A stretch of 5,111 bases of DNA from Chloroflexota bacterium (lineage in GTDB: Bacteria > Chloroflexota > Dehalococcoidia > DSTF01 > JACRBR01): positions 1-5,111 of the forward strand of contig JAKAMA010000208.1 of the NCBI GenBank assembly GCA_021813085.1, given 5' to 3'. Positions within the stretch are counted from its first letter, which is position 1. The number at the start of each line of letters is the position of its first letter. Shown in pieces: positions 1-4,769 of this stretch. The translations under genes were made by a program, and so were the position numbers. The notes under the pieces are model-generated. The model saw only the letters and a program-made list of their open reading frames with translations, did not search any database and was not told where the DNA came from.

Positions 1-1151
<1,151 letters not shown>

Positions 1152-1153
1152 GG

Positions 1154-1166
1154 GGCGCTGCGCGCC
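1154..1166 (+). other. Small GC hairpin after sufU, introducing the heptamer array
   Basis: GGCGC-TGC-GCGCC, a perfect 5-bp stem with a 3-base loop, starts two bases after the sufU stop codon. It is followed by AC and then directly by the first heptamer at 1169. There is no T-tract, so it is not a standard intrinsic terminator. A similar hairpin + AC + heptamer arrangement follows the sufT-like gene at 1618. It could be a processing or mRNA-stability element, or part of the repeat unit itself. Confidence 0.5.
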
Positions 1167-1168
1167 AC

Positions 1169-1196
1169 GACAGACAGCAAACGGCAAACAGCAAAG
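1169..1196 (+). repeat. Short heptamer array A (4 units)
   Basis: Four contiguous 7-base units (GACAGAC, AGCAAAC, GGCAAAC, AGCAAAG) fit the consensus NRCARAC, with the last base changed to G in the final unit. The same consensus builds the longer array at 1631-1693. The units are more diverged here (CAAAC rather than CAGAC in three of four), suggesting an older or decaying array. Intergenic heptamer tandem repeats are known from several bacterial groups, notably cyanobacterial STRR sequences; the function is not established. Confidence 0.75.
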
Positions 1197-1225
1197 GGGC
1201 ACACCGTACGCAAGAGAGACGCTGA

Positions 1226-1289
1226 GGAGGAACGCAGGGGCGCCGCTTGCCGCGCCCCGTCCGGCGGCGCGCGAAGCACGGGAGGAACG
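1226..1289 (+). promoter_or_regulatory. Leader of the sufT-like gene: duplicated ribosome-site sequence and a 7-bp hairpin
   Basis: GGAGGAACG occurs twice, at 1226-1234 and 1281-1289. The second copy is correctly placed for the ATG at 1295; the first has no in-frame ATG close by and is an orphan. Between them GGGGCGC (1237-1243) pairs perfectly with GCGCCCC (1252-1258) around an 8-base loop. No recognised riboswitch class fits. It may be a remnant of a duplicated start region or a leader that tunes translation. I see no clear promoter, so the gene could be read through from sufU. Confidence 0.3.
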
Positions 1290-1294
1290 ACACC

Positions 1295-1615
1295 ATGTCC
1301 GTCAAAGGCCTGCTCTCGGAAGACCTGATCATGGAACGCCTGAGGGACGTCTTCGACCCGGAGATCCACATGAGTATCGTGGAGCTGGGGCTGGTCTACG
1401 GCGTCAACGTCGCCGACGACGGCGAGGTCGAGGTCACCTACACGCTCACCAGCCCCGGCTGTCCGCTCGGCCCCGTGATCGACGGCCAGATCCAGGACGT
1501 GCTGATCGACCTGCCGGGCGTCAAGCGGGTGGTCGGCAAGCTCACCTTCTCGCCACCCTGGGACCCGCGCACCATGGCCTCGGACGACGTCAAGATGCAG
1601 CTCGGGATCTGGTAG
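1295..1615 (+). CDS. sufT: MIP18/DUF59 family Fe-S maturation protein, SufT-like
   Basis: Small (106-residue) protein of the MIP18 (DUF59) family, which includes SufT, the eukaryotic cytosolic Fe-S factor CIA2 and PaaD. Members assist delivery or maturation of Fe-S clusters in target proteins. Family marks: FDPEIHMSIVELGLVYG at residues 20-36, TSPGCPLG with the conserved Cys56, and PPWDPRTMASDD from residue 87. It is essentially a bare DUF59 domain, without the extra domain of longer SufT proteins. I chose ATG 1295 because GGAGGA at 1281-1286 lies 8 bases upstream; an upstream TTG at 1247 in the same frame would add an Arg-rich stretch unlike the family. Its position 143 bases after sufU supports the SufT role over PaaD, as no phenylacetate genes are visible. 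Heptamer arrays lie on both sides. Confidence 0.9.
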   Translation: MSVKGLLSEDLIMERLRDVFDPEIHMSIVELGLVYGVNVADDGEVEVTYTLTSPGCPLGPVIDGQIQDVLIDLPGVKRVVGKLTFSPPWDPRTMASDDVKMQLGIW

Positions 1616-1617
1616 CG

Positions 1618-1628
1618 GCCCGCCGGGC
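1618..1628 (+). other. Small GC hairpin after the sufT-like gene, introducing heptamer array B
   Basis: GCCC-GCC-GGGC, a 4-bp stem with a 3-base loop, begins two bases after the stop codon. It is followed by AC and then the first heptamer at 1631. The arrangement copies that after sufU (hairpin, AC, heptamers). No T-tract follows, so it is only weakly terminator-like. Confidence 0.45.
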
Positions 1629-1630
1629 AC

Positions 1631-1693
1631 GGCAGACAGCAGACGACAGACAACAGACGACAGACGACAGACAACAGACAACAGACAACAGAG
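1631..1693 (+). repeat. Short heptamer array B (9 contiguous units)
   Basis: Nine uninterrupted 7-base units occupy exactly 63 bases. The consensus is (G/A)(A/G)CAGAC; the unit order is GGCAGAC, AGCAGAC, then GACAGAC and AACAGAC mixed, closing with AACAGAG. The last unit ends in G in place of C, exactly as in array A. The first positions vary while CAGAC is fixed. Because 7 is not a multiple of 3 and no stop arises on the minus strand, the array opens long spurious reading frames rich in SVVCCLSS-like repeats. No gene overlaps it. It may act at the DNA level (slippage, protein binding) or in the sufT mRNA 3' end. Confidence 0.9.
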
Positions 1694-1890
1694 CGGGCGG
1701 TGCGGGGCTCGCTGTTTCGGCCCGAGCGGCCTCCTTGCGGGCGAACGAGATCAGGGCTTGCCCGCTATCCGCGGTCCCGTTCGTGCAGGGCGCGACGCCG
1801 TACGCGGCGGTCGTCGGCAATGACCGAAGAGGCGCCGATCACGGTCATCCCGCGCCACCTCAACTCCATCCGCGACGCCCTCGAAGCAGG
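1694..1890. other. Gene-free stretch between the suf genes and the toxin gene
   Basis: I find no credible gene here. Reading frames exist on both strands but have low-complexity, Arg-rich translations and no ribosome site. An imperfect hairpin spans 1793-1813: CGCCG/CGGCG plus CGA/TCG flanks around one bulged G, with a TACG loop. It may be part of a dispersed intergenic repeat. An ATG at 1820 opens a 24-codon frame ending at 1894 (starting MTEEAPITVIPRHL) whose composition looks more protein-like than its surroundings. It has no ribosome site and is best seen as a possible gene remnant. Confidence 0.4.
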
Positions 1891-2310
1891 CTAACCGGGG
1901 CCTGCCGCCAGCGCGACGAGGCGCAACCCGTCGACGCGCGCGAAGTGCCGCACGTTCCTGGTCAGGACTGCCATGTCGAAGTGCAGCGCGGTGGCCGCGA
2001 TCAGCAGATCGTTGTCGGGCGTGGTGAGCGCGCGACGGCGGAGCGTGCCGCGGATCTCCGCCCAGACCTCCGCGATCGCCGCCGTCACGCCGATGACGTC
2101 GAGCGGCGCGATGAACTCGCGCCAGCGGTGCAGGTTCTGCGCCGGTTGGCGCGAGAAGAGGATGCCCTCGTACACCTCGCCGTACGTGATCACGCTGATG
2201 GCGGCGCCATCAGACGCGATACTCCGGACCTGGTCCATCAGCGACGCGGAGGTCCGGGGCCGGAGGGCGTCGATACACACGTCCGTGTCGATCAGGTAGC
2301 TCGCCTTCAT
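1891..2310 (-). CDS. vapC: PIN-domain ribonuclease toxin, VapC family
   Basis: Toxin half of a type II toxin-antitoxin pair; VapC PIN domains are Mg2+-dependent ribonucleases that cut tRNA or rRNA. With the start at 2310 the protein has 139 residues, the normal VapC size. The acidic centre is complete: LIDTDVCID (Asp8, Asp10) on the first strand, YGEVYEG (Glu45), and PDNDLLIAATAL (Asp99/Asp101), followed by LTRNVRHFARVDGL near the C terminus. I prefer ATG 2310 because it puts the first catalytic Asp at residue 8 and has GGCGGGG upstream; ATG 2325 would add MKAGR and is also possible. The start lies inside the antitoxin reading frame, so translation is coupled. The stop codon abuts the end of a 24-codon frame on the other strand. 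It appears intact. Confidence 0.92.
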   Translation of the reverse strand: MKASYLIDTDVCIDALRPRTSASLMDQVRSIASDGAAISVITYGEVYEGILFSRQPAQNLHRWREFIAPLDVIGVTAAIAEVWAEIRGTLRRRALTTPDNDLLIAATALHFDMAVLTRNVRHFARVDGLRLVALAAGPG

Positions 2311-2659
2311 CCGCCCCGCCTTCATCGTCGTCGAGCGTCACGTCACGCGCCGACGCGCCTTCCTCGCGCGCGCGATAGACACCCTCGATGAACTCGTCCG
2401 CATCGATGCCGGCCCAGCCGCGCGCCATCGCGGCGGTCATGCGCTCGATGCCGCCCGCCTCCGCGCGTTTCGAGACCGCCCTCTCGTACTCTGTGGCGAC
2501 GGCCATGCTCGCCTCCCCTGCCGGCACGTACTTCGTGAGGATGGCGACCGGCACGCCCCCCTTCTCGATGACGAGATCCTCTCCCTCCACCGCCTTGAGC
2601 GCTTCGCCCAGATGCACGCGCACCTCGGTCGCCGGGATCCCCTTCCTTTTCCTCACCAT
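2210..2659 (-). CDS. Phd/YefM-type antitoxin with an unusually long 3' overlap into vapC
   Basis: Antitoxin partner of the downstream PIN toxin; such proteins bind and block the toxin and repress their own promoter. The N-terminal fold IPATEVRVHLGEALKAVEGEDLVIEKGGVPVAIL (residues 8-41) is the Phd/YefM DNA-binding module. Residues 51-105 give the helical toxin-binding part, ending in an acidic TLDDDEGG. The frame then continues past the toxin start to 2210, giving 149 residues where about 85-115 would be expected. The last roughly 34 residues are read from the toxin's own codons in another frame and look Arg/Pro-rich. Either the overlap is real or a frameshift removed the usual stop. I chose ATG 2659 because it is at the predicted transcription start (leaderless); ATG 2695 overlaps the -35 element and is unlikely. 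Confidence 0.82.
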   Translation of the reverse strand: MVRKRKGIPATEVRVHLGEALKAVEGEDLVIEKGGVPVAILTKYVPAGEASMAVATEYERAVSKRAEAGGIERMTAAMARGWAGIDADEFIEGVYRAREEGASARDVTLDDDEGGADEGELPDRHGRVYRRPPAPDLRVADGPGPEYRV

Positions 2660-2665
2660 ACATGG

Positions 2666-2695
2666 ATATTGATCGATCCCCTGCACCCGTGTCAA
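2666..2695 (-). promoter_or_regulatory. Promoter of the toxin-antitoxin operon, probably giving a leaderless mRNA
   Basis: On the minus strand a perfect -35 TTGACA (2695-2690) is followed after 18 bases by CAATAT (2671-2666), a 3-of-6 match to the -10 consensus. The predicted start, 6-7 bases on, falls at about 2660-2659, which is the antitoxin ATG. The lack of any ribosome site at normal distance fits a leaderless transcript. The spacer holds the palindrome GATCGATC (2671-2678), a possible second binding site. The -10 is weak, so the exact start is uncertain. Confidence 0.55.
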
Positions 2696-2709
2696 GGGCT
2701 GCGCCCTTG
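2693..2709. promoter_or_regulatory. Inverted repeat overlapping the antitoxin -35 element (candidate operator)
   Basis: CAAGGGC-TGC-GCCCTTG is a perfect 7-bp inverted repeat with a 3-base centre. It overlaps the -35 TTGACA by three bases (2693-2695). Phd/YefM and VapB antitoxins, alone or with their toxins, typically bind palindromes at their own promoters, so autorepression is the natural reading. It is far less likely to be a terminator, as no T-tract follows on either strand. Confidence 0.5.
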
Positions 2710-2829
2710 CGATTGTCGCGGAGGGGCTCGCTCGCTGGATCCCGGCGCTCGATCTACCGGACTGGACCCTCGTCCCGCGCCGGTATCGCCGCCGAACTGC
2801 GCGACATGCCCAGGAATGAGCGCCGTGGC
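2710..2829. other. Intergenic spacer between divergent toxin-antitoxin and fluoride units
   Basis: This is GC-rich sequence without a recognisable gene, RNA or repeat. Reading frames through it are Arg/Pro-rich and lack ribosome sites. It separates the divergent promoters of the toxin-antitoxin operon and the fluoride operon. Confidence 0.4.
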
Positions 2830-2858
2830 TTGCGCGGCGTGCCCCCGCCGTCTAGACT
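2830..2858 (+). promoter_or_regulatory. Likely promoter of the fluoride riboswitch-crcB unit
   Basis: TTGCGC (2830-2835) and TAGACT (2853-2858; 4 of 6 matches to TATAAT) are separated by exactly 17 bases. The predicted start at about 2865 lies some 12 bases before the first aptamer base pair, a sensible place for a riboswitch transcript to begin. The -35 matches only in TTG, so the call leans on spacing and position. Confidence 0.5.
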
Positions 2859-2876
2859 GGCGCATTCCCCGGCCGA

Positions 2877-2925
2877 AGGCGATGGAGCTCGCCTGGACCG
2901 CCCGAGAGGGCTGATGGCTCCTACC
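2877..2925 (+). ncRNA. Fluoride riboswitch aptamer (crcB motif)
   Basis: Cis-acting RNA that binds fluoride through Mg2+ ions and raises expression of fluoride-resistance genes. The conserved blocks are present in order: GGCGATGG (2878-2885), ACCGCC (2897-2902), CTGATGGC (2911-2918) and CCTAC (2920-2924). P1 is AGGCG (2877-2881) with CGCCT (2890-2894). P2 is GCCC (2900-2903) with GGGC (2908-2911), closed by a GAGA tetraloop. The defining pseudoknot forms between GGAGC in the P1 loop (2884-2888) and GCTCC (2917-2921), five perfect pairs. The downstream gene is crcB, the classic target. From memory the layout closely follows the Thermotoga petrophila aptamer of known structure. Sequence, fold and context agree. 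Confidence 0.95.
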
Positions 2926-2940
2926 CGCGGGGTAGGGGCC
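2916..2940 (+). promoter_or_regulatory. Expression-platform hairpin of the fluoride riboswitch
   Basis: GGCTCCTACCC (2916-2926) pairs with GGGTAGGGGCC (2930-2940) around a GCG loop, giving 11 pairs including one G-U. Its 5' arm contains GCTCC 2917-2921, which the aptamer needs for its pseudoknot, so the two folds exclude each other. Fluoride binding should therefore disrupt the hairpin and switch expression on. No T-tract follows (CGCTTCGGTT), so it may act as a U-less terminator. Alternatively it may hide the only G-rich ribosome-site-like stretch (2929-2938), which lies rather far (16 bases) from the crcB ATG. Confidence 0.75.
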
Positions 2941-2954
2941 CGCTTCGGTTGCGC

Positions 2955-3323
2955 ATGAACATCGTCTACCTTGTCCTCGGCGGATCCCTCGGCACGTTGG
3001 CCCGCTACTTCATGACCGGCTGGATCAGCGACGCGGTACCGACACCGGGCCTGGGTGTCTTCGTCGTCAACATCGTCGGCGCCTTCGTCATCGGCCTCTT
3101 CCTGACGCTGAGCGAAGAGCGCTTCCTCTGGCCGGCGCATCTGCGCGTGCTCGTCGCGACGGGCTTCCTCGGCGCCTTCACGACGTTCTCGACCTGGCAG
3201 TGGGAGTCGCTCCAGATGCTCGAACTGCGCGACGTGGCCGGTGCATCGCTCAACCTCGGCGGCAGCCTCGCCTGCGGACTGATCGCCGTCTATCTCGGCA
3301 CGGTGCTCGGGCGGGCACTGTGA
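2955..3323 (+). CDS. crcB: Fluoride ion channel CrcB/Fluc
   Basis: Small membrane channel that lets toxic fluoride leave the cytoplasm; works as a dual-topology dimer. The 122 residues give four membrane segments, roughly 2-22, 33-53, 63-87 (broken) and 94-118. Family marks are GGSLGTLARY (Arg17) in segment 1, VVNIVGAF with the pore Asn39 in segment 2, and GFLGAFTTFST (residues 70-80) around the segment 3 break that holds the central Na+. Phe78 matches the first residue of the 'Phe box'; the second position, three residues on, is Trp81 rather than Phe. I chose ATG 2955 over the in-frame TTG 2949, since MNIVYLVLGG is a normal CrcB start. Only one crcB copy is visible, so a homodimer is likely unless another lies elsewhere. 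Expression should follow the fluoride riboswitch just upstream. Gene end and DUF190 start are 29 bases apart, implying one operon. Confidence 0.96.
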   Translation: MNIVYLVLGGSLGTLARYFMTGWISDAVPTPGLGVFVVNIVGAFVIGLFLTLSEERFLWPAHLRVLVATGFLGAFTTFSTWQWESLQMLELRDVAGASLNLGGSLACGLIAVYLGTVLGRAL

Positions 3324-3352
3324 CCGGCGAGCCCATCGTGGGAGGCGCCGAC

Positions 3353-3694
3353 ATGGACATCACCGGCCCGGCGAAGCTGCTCAAGATCTACATCGGCGAG
3401 TCCGACAAGTGGCGCGGGCGCCCGCTCTCGCTGGCGCTCGTCGAGCGCCTGCGCGCCGAAGGGCTCGCCGGCGCCACGGTAACGCGCGCCGTCGAGGGCT
3501 TCGGCGCCAACAGCCGCATCCACACCGCGCACATCCTGCGCCTGTCGGAGGACCTGCCGCTCGTCGTCGAGGCCGTCGACCGCGCCGACCGCATCGCGCG
3601 CATCCTGCCGCTGGTCGACGAGATGGTCGGCGACGGCATGGTGACGCTGAGCGATGTCGAGGTCGTGCACTACCGGCACGCAAAGGACCCGTAG
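3353..3694 (+). CDS. DUF190 family protein, fluoride-operon partner
   Basis: Protein of 113 residues in the DUF190 family, a small cytoplasmic domain whose known structures resemble the ferredoxin-like PII (GlnB) fold. The start KLLKIYIGESDKWRGRPLSLALVERLRAEGLAGATVTRAVEGFG (from residue 8) is the family signature. It is followed by IHTAHILRLSEDLPLVVEAVDRADRI and a final strand ending VEVVHY. ATG 3353 is preceded by GGAGG (3341-3345) at 7 bases, ideal spacing; GTG 3338 in frame would overlap that site. DUF190 genes commonly sit next to crcB, and its placement 29 bases downstream puts it under the same fluoride switch. The biochemical role is unknown; a PII-like regulator or sensor of the channel is a reasonable guess only. 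There are no membrane segments, so any contact with CrcB would be from the cytoplasm. Confidence 0.9.
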   Translation: MDITGPAKLLKIYIGESDKWRGRPLSLALVERLRAEGLAGATVTRAVEGFGANSRIHTAHILRLSEDLPLVVEAVDRADRIARILPLVDEMVGDGMVTLSDVEVVHYRHAKDP

Positions 3695-3742
3695 CGGCCC
3701 GCACCTCCCGGCCCTTCTCCCAGCGGGTGGCCCGATCGCGGT

Positions 3743-3763
3743 GGCGGACTGCCCGCGTCCGCC
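3743..3763. promoter_or_regulatory. Inverted repeat between the DUF190 gene and the epoxide-hydrolase-like gene
   Basis: GGCGGAC-N7-GTCCGCC is a perfect 7-bp inverted repeat with a 7-base centre. It ends three bases before the likely -10 element of the next gene. It could be a GC-rich terminator hairpin for the fluoride operon (but no T-tract follows) or an operator lying exactly where RNA polymerase would bind. The operator reading fits the position slightly better. Confidence 0.45.
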
Positions 3764-3765
3764 GG

Positions 3766-3771
3766 TATCAT
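3766..3771 (+). promoter_or_regulatory. Probable -10 element for the epoxide-hydrolase-like / flavoprotein unit
   Basis: TATCAT matches 5 of 6 bases of the -10 consensus in otherwise very GC-rich DNA. A start at about 3778 would give a short leader with the ribosome site AAGGAGG (3784-3790) near its 5' end. No good -35 is seen at 16-18 bases upstream, where the inverted repeat lies, suggesting activator or repressor control. Confidence 0.4.
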
Positions 3772-3795
3772 CGCGCATCACGGAAGGAGGTCCCC

Positions 3796-4167
3796 ATGAC
3801 CGACCCGGTGCAGGTGGTGCGCGACTTCTGCGCCGCCTGGGAAGCACGCGACCAGCAGCGCATCCTCGATGCCTTCACGGACGACGGCGTCTACCACAAC
3901 ATGCCCATGCAGCCCGCCGCCGGCAAGGACGCGATCAAGGCGCTGCTCGGCATGATCCTGGCGCCCGCCTCCAGCGTGCGGTTCGAGATCAAGCACATCG
4001 CCGCGGCCGGCAACGTGGTGCTGACCGAGCGCGTCGACACGTTCCGCATGGGCGAGCGCACCGTCACGCTGCCGGTCATGGGCGCGTTTGAAGTGCGCGA
4101 CGGCAAGATCGCCGCCTGGCGCGACTACTTCGACCTCGCGACCTGGACGAAGCAGGCCTCCGGCTGA
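3796..4167 (+). CDS. Limonene-1,2-epoxide hydrolase-like protein (SnoaL/NTF2-like fold)
   Basis: Predicted cytoplasmic epoxide hydrolase of the limonene-1,2-epoxide hydrolase (LEH) family, which adds water to an epoxide in one step without a covalent intermediate. The 123-residue protein keeps all five residues of the Rhodococcus LEH active site: Tyr33 and Asn35 (VYHNMPMQP), Arg79 and Asp81 (TERVDTF), and Asp110 (AWRDYFDL). Their spacings (2, 44, 2 and 29) nearly copy those of LEH Y53, N55, R99, D101 and D132. The FEVRDGKIAAWRDYFD block is typical. This makes a true hydrolase more likely than a generic SnoaL-like protein; the substrate is unknown and no terpene genes are visible. The start is secure: AAGGAGG lies 5 bases before the ATG. 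The stop overlaps the start of the next gene (TGATG), so both are translated together. Confidence 0.85.
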   Translation: MTDPVQVVRDFCAAWEARDQQRILDAFTDDGVYHNMPMQPAAGKDAIKALLGMILAPASSVRFEIKHIAAAGNVVLTERVDTFRMGERTVTLPVMGAFEVRDGKIAAWRDYFDLATWTKQASG

Positions 4168-4769
4168 TGGCGTCGGAGCGCGACCGCCGCGCGCCACCGC
4201 GTCGCGCGAAGCTGATCCGCTACGCGAAACGCACCGTCAGCGCCCGCGCGCAGCGCGACGCCATCCTCGCCGAGGGCCTCGTCGCGCACGTCGGCTTCGT
4301 CCAGGACGGCCAGCCGTACGTGATCCCCATGTCCTACCTGTACCGCGATGGCCGGCTGTTCCTGCACGGCTCGAAGGTCAGCCGCACCATGAGACACCTG
4401 GCGTCGGGCGCGCCCGTGTGCGTCACCGTCACGCTGCTCGACAGCCTCGTCGCGTCGAAGGCCGCGTCCTCGCACTCGATGAACTATCGCAGCGTCGTCG
4501 TCTTCGGGCGGGGCAAGCCGGTGCGCGGCCGCGCCGCGAACGTCGCGCTGGCGTACGCCCTCATCACCCGCTACTTCCCCGACCGCGCGCCGGGGCAGGC
4601 CTACCGCGCCGTCACCGACGACGAGCTGAAAACGGTGCGCATGGTCGAAGTCGAGATCGAGGAGATGAGCGGCAAGCAGCGTTCCGGCGGCCCGATCAAC
4701 GCGCTCGACGCCGACCCGAGCGCCATCGGCTGGAATGGCATTGTGCCCGTGGCGCGCGCCGGCGGTTAG
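4167..4769 (+). CDS. Pyridoxamine 5'-phosphate oxidase-like flavin-binding protein
   Basis: Protein of 200 residues in the pyridoxamine-phosphate-oxidase-like split-barrel superfamily, closest by pattern to the subgroup annotated as flavin-nucleotide-binding or NimA-related proteins. Landmarks: VAHVGFVQDGQPYVIPMSYLYRDG (residues 39-62), LFLHGSKVSRTMRHLASGAPVCVTVTLLD (64-92), HSMNYRSVVVFG (103-114), and the C-terminal GWNGIVPV. Members bind FMN or F420-type cofactors as dimers; which cofactor and substrate apply cannot be told here. It is not a genuine PdxH, which has a different C terminus. The ATG at 4167 shares its A with the stop codon of the upstream gene, and no strong ribosome site is present, so it depends on translational coupling. 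The N-terminal 20 residues are basic and variable. The 3' end overlaps the convergent crotonase gene by 4 bases. Confidence 0.85.
   Translation: MASERDRRAPPRRAKLIRYAKRTVSARAQRDAILAEGLVAHVGFVQDGQPYVIPMSYLYRDGRLFLHGSKVSRTMRHLASGAPVCVTVTLLDSLVASKAASSHSMNYRSVVVFGRGKPVRGRAANVALAYALITRYFPDRAPGQAYRAVTDDELKTVRMVEVEIEEMSGKQRSGGPINALDADPSAIGWNGIVPVARAGG

Noticed and set aside
1201..1290. T-box or other tRNA-sensing leader before the sufT-like gene
   Set aside because: A GGGG...CCCC hairpin and GC-rich segments superficially recall a T-box end, but the T-box core, specifier stem and needed length are absent, and sufT is not a usual target.
1631..1693. CRISPR array
   Set aside because: Units are 7 bases long with no spacers; this is a simple tandem repeat.
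1438..1820. Minus-strand frames rich in SVVCRLLSVVC / SVVCCLSS repeats
   Set aside because: They are the translation of the 7-base repeat array plus the antisense of the sufT-like gene; no ribosome site and no family resemblance.
1735..2391. Long plus-strand frame of 218 codons over the toxin gene
   Set aside because: Arg/His/Asp-rich translation typical of antisense to a GC-rich gene; the minus strand carries a clear PIN domain there.
2949..2954. TTG start for crcB
   Set aside because: It would add only two residues and lies within a small potential hairpin loop; the ATG at 2955 gives the normal family N terminus.
3409..3795. Extended upstream start for the epoxide-hydrolase-like gene
   Set aside because: The in-frame extension is an Arg/Ala-rich shadow of DUF190; the ATG at 3796 has an ideal AAGGAGG site and matches the family length.
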